A stretch of DNA of 64,000 nt from Haloarcula hispanica ATCC 33960. Its GTDB lineage: Archaea; Halobacteriota; Halobacteria; Halobacteriales; Haloarculaceae. The notes beneath the pieces are model-generated. The model was not told the origin of the DNA. It did not search any database and saw only the letters and a program-made list of their open reading frames with translations. The DNA is taken from assembly GCF_000223905.1 (NCBI RefSeq), contig NC_015948.1:1178001-1242000 (forward strand), in the 5' to 3' direction. Positions 54,011 through 61,505 of the stretch are shown piece after piece; within the stretch, counting starts at the first letter, position 1, and every line of letters begins with the position of its first letter. Position numbers and translations under genes: made by a program.

Positions 54011-55234
54011 TCAGGTCGCTTCGTCAAGTGGCTCTTCGGACCGCTGTCGCTGCCACTGTGGCACTTCGAGGAGGAGTCGGAGCGGCCAGATGACGTAGTA
54101 CAGCGGATGCAGCGGACCGGGGAGCGGGCAAAACTGGTACTCCGAGTAAGTCGGGTGAAGCGACGAATGCAACAGCAGGAGCGGCACCAGCGCAGTTGCC
54201 GAATCGCTGGCAGCCAGGTGAAACTGAGCGGCCTCGAACTGCGTGGGTGCCTGTGGCGTCCCAGCGGCCAGCGATTCGACGACGGCCTCGGTTAACTCGG
54301 TGACGCGGTCGTCCGTGCGAAGGCGATCCAGTATCGGCGCTGGGAGGGCATACCCGAAGACAGTACGGGCGAGCGCGGCCCCGAGCAGTAGGTTCCGCTG
54401 GACGCCAGTTTCCCGCGCCCGAGCGAGGACGTGTGACCAGTCGGCTTCCGTCGACTCCAGCGCCGCAACGAAATCACAGAGCCACTTCAGGAGATACCAG
54501 CGGTGCTTGGTGCCGTGGAACGCTAATACGAGTAGCCGATCTGGCTGTGCAAGCGCCGGAAGCGGTTGGCCGCCGACCGATACGGTGTCGCGGCGGTCCC
54601 AGAGTTCACCGAAGGATGTGGAGAACGGTCGCTCGGCATCGCCAACGCGCCAGCGAAGTTCCACGTCGAACTCCGGACCGCGCATTTCGTACTCGTGAAC
54701 GATAGCCTTCGTCACGGGACCGCCCAACAGCGCCGCGTCGTCCAATCGCGGCGTGCCCCCGCGCCACTCGTAGCCTCGCTCTTCCAGAATATCCGCGGCG
54801 ACAGTGATATCTTCAGGATGGACGAGCAGATCCAGATCGTTGTACTCCCGCACCGTTGCGTCGTCGTAGGTGGCGGCCGAAAGCACCGGTCCCTTGAACG
54901 GTACCGCGCGTACACCGCGTGTCTCAAAACTCTCGATTATCTCCTGTAGCTCGGTCGTGAACGCGAGATTCCGCATCCGCTTTCCCTGTACTGTGCTGTT
55001 AAGTCGTGTCAACACGGACTCTGGCACGGTGAACGCAGCACTGCTCTCGCGTGCCATCGGTTCCAGCCCCTGATAGAGGAGTTGCACGACGCCGTGATAC
55101 CGAGCGAGTTCAACGACGCGGTCCCAGTCTGGCGTGTCATCCAGCGCGGGAAGCTCGGGGGAAGCGTCGGTGACGATTGCGGTACGAACACAGTCGACTA
55201 CCAATTGGAGCTCGGGTTCAGCCTCCGTTAGCAT
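54011..55234 (-). CDS. NTP_transf_5-type nucleotidyltransferase of the RiPP cluster
   Basis: A 407-residue protein of the uncharacterised nucleotidyltransferase family found in several bacterial lasso-peptide clusters. The catalytic region is VPFKGPVLSAATYDD followed by VREYNDLDLLVHPED, holding the lysine-glycine and Asp-x-Asp residues of the family. A second conserved part is LLVLAFHGTKHRWYLLKWLCD. The start overlaps the kinase stop by seven bases, so translation is coupled. It is the last gene of the minus-strand RiPP operon. It may transfer a nucleotide to the peptide or to its phosphorylated terminus; that is inference. Confidence 0.85.
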   Translation of the reverse strand: MLTEAEPELQLVVDCVRTAIVTDASPELPALDDTPDWDRVVELARYHGVVQLLYQGLEPMARESSAAFTVPESVLTRLNSTVQGKRMRNLAFTTELQEIIESFETRGVRAVPFKGPVLSAATYDDATVREYNDLDLLVHPEDITVAADILEERGYEWRGGTPRLDDAALLGGPVTKAIVHEYEMRGPEFDVELRWRVGDAERPFSTSFGELWDRRDTVSVGGQPLPALAQPDRLLVLAFHGTKHRWYLLKWLCDFVAALESTEADWSHVLARARETGVQRNLLLGAALARTVFGYALPAPILDRLRTDDRVTELTEAVVESLAAGTPQAPTQFEAAQFHLAASDSATALVPLLLLHSSLHPTYSEYQFCPLPGPLHPLYYVIWPLRLLLEVPQWQRQRSEEPLDEAT

Positions 55235-56142
55235 GGCTCACTCTCGAGATCAGACTGAATCCGGTCTACGACCTCCGGGAGCATATCGAGATCGAACGGC
55301 CGGCGGAGCCATTTTATATCTGTCATATCGACGATCTCCCCGCAAGCACTGAAATTGGCCACGGCCTGGCCGTCGGCATCCAGCGCGCCCAGCGTGTACG
55401 TGTTATCGACGAGCGCCATGACCTGTTCGTCCGGCCTGACTGAGTCCACCCCGATAGATTCACCGTCTTCGAGCAGATAGATGCGTTCTAGCGGCACCGG
55501 AGTCGCGGGCTGGTCGTGTCTGAGCCCGTAGAAGTGTCGCGGGCGCCCGCTGTGGACCTGTTCCGGCGGCTCGACCGGGGGGTCAAACGCCGCAACTGCC
55601 TCCGGGTCGAGTTTCATCGATGGGTAGCCGCTCCGAACGACTGGTCCCGCATTATCCAGCGTTATCGCAGCCACGTCGTCGCTCAGGACACGGTGCCCGT
55701 CAAGCAAACAGGCCATCGCAGTCGTCGTTTTTCCGACCCCGGACTCCCCGACGAACGCCACTGCACGCCCGTCGATGCTGACAGTACTGGCGTGCAGTAC
55801 GAAGTAGCCCCGCTGGTCCAGCAGGTGGTTCAACGCCGGGCCGACCAGTACGTGGCGGAGGACTTCGCTTGGCACGTCCGAGGCCGGGTCTACAGCGATG
55901 GACGTCCCGTCGAGAATTCTGACCGTTGCGGCGTCGTATAGAAGGTAGTATTCGCGCTCGTCTACCGCGTGAAAGGTCGATTCGGAGTCAGCCGACAGTG
56001 GGCGAGGGAGCCGTTCTTCAGTGATGGTGACGTCGGCCCGCCCGTCGGGCTCTGTCTCAGCGGGCGGAAGCTCCGGTACGTCGAATGCCGAGCGGACTGT
56101 CAGTCCAAAAGCTTCGTACGTGGCTGTGCTTACTGTTGCCAT
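55228..56142 (-). CDS. HPr-kinase-like peptide kinase of the RiPP cluster
   Basis: A 304-residue protein. The N-terminal 110 residues are a beta-rich domain. The P-loop kinase core has the strand YFVLHASTVSIDGRAVAFVG, Walker A GESGVGKTT, the LLDGHRVLSDDVAAI segment with paired aspartates, and SGYPSMKL. This is the HprK-like class that phosphorylates the C-terminal Ser of certain bacterial lasso precursors (paeninodin type). The precursor gene immediately upstream encodes a peptide ending in Ser. ATG 56142 has an AGCAGG ribosome-site-like sequence; a GTG at 56199 is an alternative start. Confidence 0.85.
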   Translation of the reverse strand: MATVSTATYEAFGLTVRSAFDVPELPPAETEPDGRADVTITEERLPRPLSADSESTFHAVDEREYYLLYDAATVRILDGTSIAVDPASDVPSEVLRHVLVGPALNHLLDQRGYFVLHASTVSIDGRAVAFVGESGVGKTTTAMACLLDGHRVLSDDVAAITLDNAGPVVRSGYPSMKLDPEAVAAFDPPVEPPEQVHSGRPRHFYGLRHDQPATPVPLERIYLLEDGESIGVDSVRPDEQVMALVDNTYTLGALDADGQAVANFSACGEIVDMTDIKWLRRPFDLDMLPEVVDRIQSDLESEPC

Positions 56143-56375
56143 CCTGCTAGGTCCCTCCCTGCGTAGTTGTCCATCGATTCCGTCCGTGCTGAAACACACC
56201 CCATCTACGACACCCCTGGTTCATACCAGATCGCTTGACTGCTGTGGTGGATAAGAATGCGCTCTCTACTTCCGACACACAGCCACGAAACCGTCACGAC
56301 GTAGCCATTGACCGGTGCCAGTGTCGAGGATCAATAAAGGAGGGATCAGTTAGATACGTGAACCGACTGCGGACT
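56143..56375. other. gap between precursor and kinase genes
   Basis: No gene supported. A TATA-like TTCTTATCC on the minus strand near 56250 could give the kinase and nucleotidyltransferase genes a separate transcript. A 25-codon frame ending just before the kinase ATG lacks any leader motif. Confidence 0.4.
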
Positions 56376-56474
56376 TTAACTCCACTTCCCGTATCCGTCG
56401 TCGTGGTCCCACCAGTTCGTCTTTTCTTCGACAGTTCCATACGTTTCGACCGACGGCGTTTCGTATTCCTTCAT
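56376..56474 (-). CDS. RiPP precursor peptide, lasso-type leader, 32 residues
   Basis: A previously easy-to-miss gene between the B2 protease and kinase genes. The leader has Y4, P7, V9, G13 and T19 in exactly the spacing of the lasso leader motif YxxPx(L/V)xxxGxxxxxT, bound by PqqD-like B1 proteins. By the usual rule that this Thr is at position -2, the core is residues 21-32, WWDHDDGYGKWS. The C-terminal Ser32 fits the adjacent HPr-kinase-like enzyme. The core lacks Asp/Glu at positions 7-9, which would normally close the lasso ring. Cleavage after T19 would instead put Asp at position 7. A GGGGGT ribosome-site-like sequence precedes the ATG. The gene is supported by motif, context and codon use, not by homology search. 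Confidence 0.85.
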   Translation of the reverse strand: MKEYETPSVETYGTVEEKTNWWDHDDGYGKWS

Positions 56475-56527
56475 GGGTTACCCCCGCCTCTGGTTTCAGA
56501 TGTAGGTGTATTTGTTATAGTATCCAT
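56471..56527 (-). CDS. 18-residue ORF coupled to the precursor gene
   Basis: The minus-strand ATG at 56527 opens an 18-codon frame (MDTITNTPTSETRGGGNP) whose TGA overlaps the precursor ATG as ATGA. It is hydrophilic and resembles nothing known. It may be a leader ORF controlling precursor translation, or chance. Confidence 0.35.
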   Translation of the reverse strand: MDTITNTPTSETRGGGNP

Positions 56528-56566
56528 TACCGTTGAATTCACACAGAATAGCGTGTTTACTATCCG

Positions 56567-57004
56567 TTAGCCACGTACTTCGCGTTCCGTGAGTGTGCGG
56601 AAGCGCCCGAAGTCGTCGACATCCCCGATAAGGACAGCCCCGTTAGACTCGATCCAAGCGTGAGCCTCGAACGTCTCGGACTGGGTGTCCACGCCGAAGC
56701 GGAGACGATGCGGCAGGTTGTTGGCTACCAGCAGTGTGCTACCAGTGAGCGCTCGGTCAAGACAATCGTAGGTACCCGGAAGACGTGATCCCGCTGTCAG
56801 AACCGCCCACCGCACTGACTCTGGTGACCCGGACTGACGATGACACGGGAGGTACTGAGAGACTATACCGAAATATCGCTCTGCGTCCTCCAGCCCAGCG
56901 ACTGCAAGCAATACCTTGCTCGCAACGATCAGTACCACAGCTTCACAGAGCAATAGCTTCTGCGCCCGTGGCAACGCCCTGAACTCACGGAGTCGGGCTC
57001 GCAT
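56567..57004 (-). CDS. lasso-type B2 leader peptidase (transglutaminase-like)
   Basis: A 145-residue cysteine-protease-like protein. A hydrophobic segment near the start (KLLLCEAVVLIVASKVLLAV) precedes the core. The catalytic triad is visible as Cys in GTYDCLDRALTGSTLLVANN, His in FEAHAWIESNG, and Asp in VLIGDVDDFG. This is the B2 family that removes lasso leaders with help from the PqqD-like B1. The ATG at 57004 overlaps the B1 gene end by 20 bases. An upstream start at 57082 would add 26 basic residues overlapping B1 and is less likely. Confidence 0.88.
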   Translation of the reverse strand: MRARLREFRALPRAQKLLLCEAVVLIVASKVLLAVAGLEDAERYFGIVSQYLPCHRQSGSPESVRWAVLTAGSRLPGTYDCLDRALTGSTLLVANNLPHRLRFGVDTQSETFEAHAWIESNGAVLIGDVDDFGRFRTLTEREVRG

Positions 57005-57281
57005 CGATCTTGACGAGTTGCTCCGCGGCAAGCGTTTCCAGGAATCGTTCCACGTCAGTTGCCACTCGGTCTCTGTCGACATCGTACTCCTCGACTAGCG
57101 TTGAAACGATAGCCGCTGGTTCCGTCGGTTCCTGGATTCGGTCCCAGATGTCCGGGCCGACGCCCGACAGGCCCTGGTACCGCCCCGTCTCGTTGTTGAG
57201 CAGCACGATCTCGCCGTCGATAGTCGTGGTCACACAGTTATCAGTTGCGACGACAGTCGATCCAGAATCTATCGCGACCAT
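56985..57281 (-). CDS. PqqD-like B1 leader-binding protein (RRE)
   Basis: A 98-residue PqqD-family winged helix-turn-helix protein. Typical features are the strand pair DGEIVLLNNETGRYQGLSGV, GPDIWDRIQEP, and the helices IVSTLVEEYDVDRDRVATDV and VERFLETLAAEQLV. In lasso and other RiPP systems it binds the leader YxxP motif and presents it to the B2 protease. It is the first gene of the minus-strand operon. A TATA-like ACAAATAG about 30 bases upstream predicts a leaderless transcript. Confidence 0.9.
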   Translation of the reverse strand: MVAIDSGSTVVATDNCVTTTIDGEIVLLNNETGRYQGLSGVGPDIWDRIQEPTEPAAIVSTLVEEYDVDRDRVATDVERFLETLAAEQLVKIDASPTP

Positions 57282-57305
57282 ATGAGGACTCCAGGGATAC
57301 TCGCA

Positions 57306-57318
57306 CTATTTGTTATGG
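57306..57318 (-). promoter_or_regulatory. TATA box of the RiPP biosynthetic operon
   Basis: The minus strand reads CCATAACAAATAG, centred about 30 bases before the B1 ATG at 57281. It is consistent with a leaderless operon start. Confidence 0.45.
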
Positions 57319-57401
57319 CCTCTTTTCGTCGCCGTCACAACCCAGACAGGTGGTAGACGCTCCCTTCGCTCCCGTACTGCCCAACCGTAGTGAGTCGGTA
57401 A

Positions 57402-57414
57402 CTATGTTACATAG
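57402..57414 (+). promoter_or_regulatory. palindrome overlapping the exporter promoter
   Basis: CTATGTTACATAG is a perfect 13-base palindrome (six-base arms) whose centre is 24 bases before the exporter ATG at 57432. This is where the TATA box should be. It could be TATA and operator in one. Confidence 0.45.
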
Positions 57415-57431
57415 CACTCGCATCCGGAACA

Positions 57432-59240
57432 ATGACTGATACTCCCTCCGTCAGTGAAAAATACGCATCGCTGCGCCGTGTGGCACTGTATCGTCCGGCG
57501 CTGACGGGGAGTATCGTCGCCGCCAGCCTCTTCGTGATGCTGCTGGAGGGCGTTGGCCTCTCGTTCCTGTTTCCCATACTCGACGCTGCACAGGGCGGGC
57601 AAGGCCTCCCACTGCAGGCGGACGGCGTCACCGGCCAGTTCCTGTCCGCGTACGCCGCCGCCGGACTGCCGCTCACGCTCGAATCCCTGTTACTCGGTCT
57701 CGCGTGCGTGATGGTCGTCCGGTTCACGGCATCGTTTGCGGTGAAGTGGCTCGCGGCGAAGCTTACACAGACGTACGAACGCGATCTCAAGAACAGGGCC
57801 TATGAACTGGCGATGGGCGCGTCGGTCGCCTACTACGACGACAAGGGCTCCGACGACATCATGAACACGATTCTGACACAGACCCGGTACGCTGGCCGTG
57901 TCATCGGCCGGATTATCCAGTTCTTCCAGCAGGCAATCCTCTGTCTAGTGTATATCGGGATCGCACTCGCTATCGCTCCGGTGCTGGCAGTCGGTGCAGC
58001 TGTCGCTCTCGGCGGTGTCACGGCGATCATCAGATACGGCATCGAGCCCGGGTACGCCGTCGGCGACCGTGTGGCGACGGCAAACGAACGGCTGCAGGAG
58101 ACAACACAGGCGGGGACACAGGGTATCCGTGACGTGAAGCTGTTCGGTATGCGCGACGGACTGCTTGCCGAGTTCCGGGCCACGCTCGACCGATACACCT
58201 CGACCAGCATCGCCGTTCGCCGGAACGAGGTCGCAATCGGTAGCTTCTATCGGCTCTCGGTCTCGCTGCTCCTGTTTGGGCTCGTCTACGTCGCAATCAG
58301 TTTTCGGGCGCTGTCTATCGCGGAACTCGGCGTGTTCCTGTTCGCGATGCTCCGACTCGCGCCCCGACTGAGTTCGCTCAATTCTACCATCTACGCCGTC
58401 GAGGGAGAGCTCCCACATCTGGTTCGCACCCACCAGTTCATCGACCGCCTCGAAACCCAGCAGGAGCCCACTGGCGGGCAGCCAGTCCCGGACTGCATCG
58501 AGGAAGTCGCGTTCGAGAACGTCTCGTTCGCCTACGAGGACGAGCCAGTGCTCGCGGATTTCTCGATGGCTGTCGAGCGAGGCGAGTTCGTCGGTATCGT
58601 CGGTGAGTCCGGTGGTGGCAAATCGACAGTCGTCTCGCTGCTCACTCGGCTCTATGCGCCGGATAGCGGTGACGTTCTGGCGAACGGGACGCCGATTTCG
58701 ACCTATGCCCTCGACGAATGGCGTGACGCTGTTGCGATGGTCCGACAGGACCCGCATATCTTCAACGACTCCTTGCGGTACAACCTCACCGTCGGCAGGG
58801 ATATCTCCGACGAGACGCTGTACGAGGTCGCCGAGAAGGCCCTCGTCCTCGAATTTCTCGATGACCTTCCGCAGGGGCTCGACACGGTGCTGGGCGACGA
58901 CGGCGTGAAACTCTCCGGCGGGCAACGCCAGCGCGTCGCACTGGCCCGCGCGCTGCTGACGGACGCAGAGATACTCGTACTCGATGAAGCCACCAGCGAC
59001 CTCGACTCGAACCTGGAACGGCAAATCCATCGAACCGTCGAGACGCTCGACGGGGACCAGACCGTGATCGCAATCGCCCATCGGCTCTCGACCGTCTCTA
59101 ACGCCGACCGAATCTACACCGTCGAGGACGGGCAGGTCACAGAACGGGGCAGCCACGCCGAACTGCTTGACGACGACGGCACGTACGCGGAGTTGTACGC
59201 GATGCAGGGAACGGCAGCCGCACAGTCTTCCAGTGGCTAA
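57432..59240 (+). CDS. ABC exporter (fused TMD-NBD), lasso D-type
   Basis: A 602-residue half-transporter. About six helices occupy residues 20-320 (TGSIVAASLFVMLLEGVGLS; VAISFRALSIAELGVFLFAM). The ATPase has Walker A GESGGGKSTVVSLLTRLY, signature LSGGQRQRVALARALL, Walker B ILVLDEATSDLDS and H-loop IAIAHRLSTVSNADR. It works as a homodimer that pumps substrate outward. It is divergent from the B1-B2-precursor-kinase-nucleotidyltransferase operon with only 150 bases between, matching the exporter place in lasso clusters. No peptidase C39 domain is present. Confidence 0.9.
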   Translation: MTDTPSVSEKYASLRRVALYRPALTGSIVAASLFVMLLEGVGLSFLFPILDAAQGGQGLPLQADGVTGQFLSAYAAAGLPLTLESLLLGLACVMVVRFTASFAVKWLAAKLTQTYERDLKNRAYELAMGASVAYYDDKGSDDIMNTILTQTRYAGRVIGRIIQFFQQAILCLVYIGIALAIAPVLAVGAAVALGGVTAIIRYGIEPGYAVGDRVATANERLQETTQAGTQGIRDVKLFGMRDGLLAEFRATLDRYTSTSIAVRRNEVAIGSFYRLSVSLLLFGLVYVAISFRALSIAELGVFLFAMLRLAPRLSSLNSTIYAVEGELPHLVRTHQFIDRLETQQEPTGGQPVPDCIEEVAFENVSFAYEDEPVLADFSMAVERGEFVGIVGESGGGKSTVVSLLTRLYAPDSGDVLANGTPISTYALDEWRDAVAMVRQDPHIFNDSLRYNLTVGRDISDETLYEVAEKALVLEFLDDLPQGLDTVLGDDGVKLSGGQRQRVALARALLTDAEILVLDEATSDLDSNLERQIHRTVETLDGDQTVIAIAHRLSTVSNADRIYTVEDGQVTERGSHAELLDDDGTYAELYAMQGTAAAQSSSG

Positions 59241-59271
59241 TGGTTCTCAGTGGGACGGGTGGGTCCTCGGG

Positions 59272-59772
59272 TTAGACCTCTCGGCGACGTCCTTTCGGCA
59301 CCTGGGACCTGAGTTCGCCGTACACGTACAGGCCGACGCCGACCGGTTCGGCCTCGCCGGCGAGGTCGTGGGTGACGACGAGATACCCCCAGTCGCCGTC
59401 CCAGTCGAGTTCCTGATCCTCGCCCGCGACGAACGCTCGGGCAGTGTCCTCGTCGAGGTGAATGACGTTCTGGCTGGCGTGCTCGCCGAATCGCTGGACG
59501 GCCTCCAGCGTCGGCTTCCAGTGTTCCTGGCGCGTCCGCAGGAACGTCATTCCAAGGCCCTCGATGTCGACAGGCGATGGCGGACTCCCCTGATACAGCC
59601 ACAGTTTGCCAGCGCCGCGTTCCCAGAACGTGTATCCCTCGAAAGTCTCCGGCGGGACGCCGAACCGCTCGGTCCAGAAGTCGAGGACTTCCTCGCGGGT
59701 CGCCCGCTCGGGGTCTTCTCGCTCTTCGTCTGTCTCTGGGAGCCGCGTGAACTCCGTGCTCTGGTCGCTCAT
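59272..59772 (-). CDS. small protein coupled to an RNA m5C methylase (DUF7122-like)
   Basis: A 166-residue acidic protein. It begins with a disordered acidic stretch (LPETDEEREDPERATREEV), then a FWTERFGVPPETFEGYTFWE segment and strands such as LWLYQGSPP and GYLVVTHDLAGE. The layout resembles the NusB/PUA-like accessory part found in NOP2/Sun methylases. Its ATG overlaps the methylase stop by four bases (ATGA), so it is probably the RNA-recognition partner encoded separately. Family assignment is from memory of haloarchaeal gene order. Confidence 0.7.
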   Translation of the reverse strand: MSDQSTEFTRLPETDEEREDPERATREEVLDFWTERFGVPPETFEGYTFWERGAGKLWLYQGSPPSPVDIEGLGMTFLRTRQEHWKPTLEAVQRFGEHASQNVIHLDEDTARAFVAGEDQELDWDGDWGYLVVTHDLAGEAEPVGVGLYVYGELRSQVPKGRRREV

Positions 59773-60680
59773 TCCGCGGGTACCTCCAGTTTCGCACAGA
59801 AGAACCCGCCCGTGTCGTTGTGATGCGGGTAGATGCGCTTGGCGTCGGCGACGCTGGGGTCGAATGTCTCGTCCTGCCACTCGGTGATGCCGGGGGCGTG
59901 GTCGAGTGGGAGGTCGTAGTCCACAATTTCGCAAGCCGTCTCGCCGAGAACGTAGTCCAGTACGGCCTCGTTTTCCTCCGGGGCGAACGTACAGGTAGAG
60001 TAAACGACGGTTCCGCCGGGTTCGGTCACTTCGACGGCTCGCTTGAGAATGCCTTTCTGGACGCCGGAGATGCCTTCGACGTGCGAGAGCGTCCAATCTT
60101 CCAGCGTATCGGGGTTCTTGCGAATGGTCCCTTCACAGGAACAGGGGACGTCAACGAGTGCCCGGTCGTATCCCTCGCCGCCGAAGGGCTTGAGCGAGTG
60201 GTTGCGCCCGTCCTCGTGGGTGACAGCGACCGTGGTCGCGCCCAGCCGCTCAGTGTTGGTCCGTAGCGCCGAAATCCGTCCGAGGTTGTTGTCGGTCGCG
60301 ACGACTTCGCCGGTGTCCTCTATCAGCGCGGCGAGCTGGGTCGTCTTGCTCCCCGGTGCCGCACAGGCGTCCCAGACTCGCTCGCCAGGCTGGGGGTCCA
60401 GTACGGTCGCCGGAATCACGGACACTTCCTCCTGCCCGTGAATCCAGCCGTGGAAGTACGGCCAGTTCGCGCCGGGGGAGTCCTCGGGCAGGACGAACAG
60501 GCCGTCGTGCCAGTCGACGGGTTCGTAGGCGATGTCCGCGTCCGCAAGCGCCGTTCGGACCCTCTCGACGGAGGCTTTGATGGTGTTGACCCTGACAGCC
60601 GACGGTAGCGGGCGTTCACATGCGTCGATGAACGCCTCGAAGTCGTCGATGATGGGTCGGTAGCGGTCGAGTGGTTCCAT
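59769..60680 (-). CDS. RsmB/NOP2/Sun family RNA cytosine-C5 methyltransferase
   Basis: A 303-residue SAM-dependent methylase. The SAM loop is WDACAAPGSKTTQLAALIED, motif IV holds the catalytic Cys in VDVPCSCEGTIRKNP, and motif VI has the second Cys in YSTCTFAPEENEAVL. The start MEPLDRYRPIIDDFEAF is canonical; a longer frame upstream overlaps the divergent PAC2 gene and was rejected. It methylates cytosine in tRNA or rRNA; which one is not determined. Confidence 0.93.
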   Translation of the reverse strand: MEPLDRYRPIIDDFEAFIDACERPLPSAVRVNTIKASVERVRTALADADIAYEPVDWHDGLFVLPEDSPGANWPYFHGWIHGQEEVSVIPATVLDPQPGERVWDACAAPGSKTTQLAALIEDTGEVVATDNNLGRISALRTNTERLGATTVAVTHEDGRNHSLKPFGGEGYDRALVDVPCSCEGTIRKNPDTLEDWTLSHVEGISGVQKGILKRAVEVTEPGGTVVYSTCTFAPEENEAVLDYVLGETACEIVDYDLPLDHAPGITEWQDETFDPSVADAKRIYPHHNDTGGFFCAKLEVPAE

Positions 60681-60767
60681 TGTCCGGCGTTCGCTGGCGG
60701 TCGGTTTGTGGGTTTCGAACGGCACCGGCCCATGGCTTTCAAGCCGCCGGCGGCCGATACCACAGAC

Positions 60768-61505
60768 ATGGCACACATACAGGTCCACCGCGACGACATT
60801 TCGCTCGATTCCCCGACACTGGTCGAGGGGCTCCCGGGCGTCGGACTCGTCGGCAAGATAGCCGCCGACCATCTCGTCGACGTCTACGATATGGAGTACT
60901 ACGCGTCAGCCCACTGCGAGGGACTGCCAGAGATCGCCGTGTACGGGACGGACGATCCGGACGTTCGCCCGCCGGTCCGACTGTACGCGGATGAGGGCCG
61001 TGACCTGCTCGTCCTCCAGAGCGATGCCCCGATCTCCCCGTCCGGCGCGAAGGAGTTCGCCGGCTGTATGGTCAGTTGGTTTGAGGCCAACGACGCGACG
61101 CCGATCTACCTCAGCGGCCGTCCTGCCGAGAAAGACGGTTTACCGGACGTGTACGGCGTCTCAACCGGCGACGGGGCAGCGATGCTGGAGGAGGCGAACG
61201 TGGACTCGCCCTCGGAGAACGGCGCGATCACCGGGCCGACCGGGGCGCTGGTCCACGAATCACAGCGGGTCGGGCTGACGAGCATCGGGCTCATCGTCGA
61301 GGCCGATCAGCGCTTTCCTGACCCGGAAGCGGCGCGGGCGCTCCTGCAGACGGCGATAAGCCCGCTGGCCGACTTCGAGGTCGATACCGAGGCACTGGTC
61401 GAGCAGGCCGAGGAAATCGGTCGAGCCAAGGCGCAACTCGCACAGCAGCTTCAGGAAAATCAGGAGGAGAGCACGAGCGCACAGCCGCTCGGGATGTATC
61501 AGTAA
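60768..61505 (+). CDS. PAC2-family protein (proteasome-assembly-chaperone-like)
   Basis: A 245-residue protein with the family opening PTLVEGLPGVGLVGKIAADH, the central VYGVSTGDGAAMLEEA and GAITGPTGALVHES segments, and LIVEADQRFPDPEAARALL. It ends in a coiled coil rich in Gln and Glu. Archaeal PAC2 proteins resemble eukaryotic proteasome assembly chaperones, but their substrate is not established. The stop overlaps the SppA-like gene start by one base. Confidence 0.9.
   Translation: MAHIQVHRDDISLDSPTLVEGLPGVGLVGKIAADHLVDVYDMEYYASAHCEGLPEIAVYGTDDPDVRPPVRLYADEGRDLLVLQSDAPISPSGAKEFAGCMVSWFEANDATPIYLSGRPAEKDGLPDVYGVSTGDGAAMLEEANVDSPSENGAITGPTGALVHESQRVGLTSIGLIVEADQRFPDPEAARALLQTAISPLADFEVDTEALVEQAEEIGRAKAQLAQQLQENQEESTSAQPLGMYQ

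Noticed and set aside
56144-56221. 25-codon minus-strand frame ending just before the kinase ATG, considered as a precursor
   Set aside because: No leader motif and a basic, low-information sequence; the 32-codon gene at 56376 fits far better.
56235-56570. 111-codon plus-strand frame across the precursor gene
   Set aside because: It runs antisense to the precursor and has no coding character or neighbours on that strand.
57313-57423. 36-codon minus-strand frame with two cysteines between B1 and the exporter, considered as a second precursor
   Set aside because: It lacks the YxxP leader motif, overlaps both divergent promoters and is on the far side of the B1 start site.
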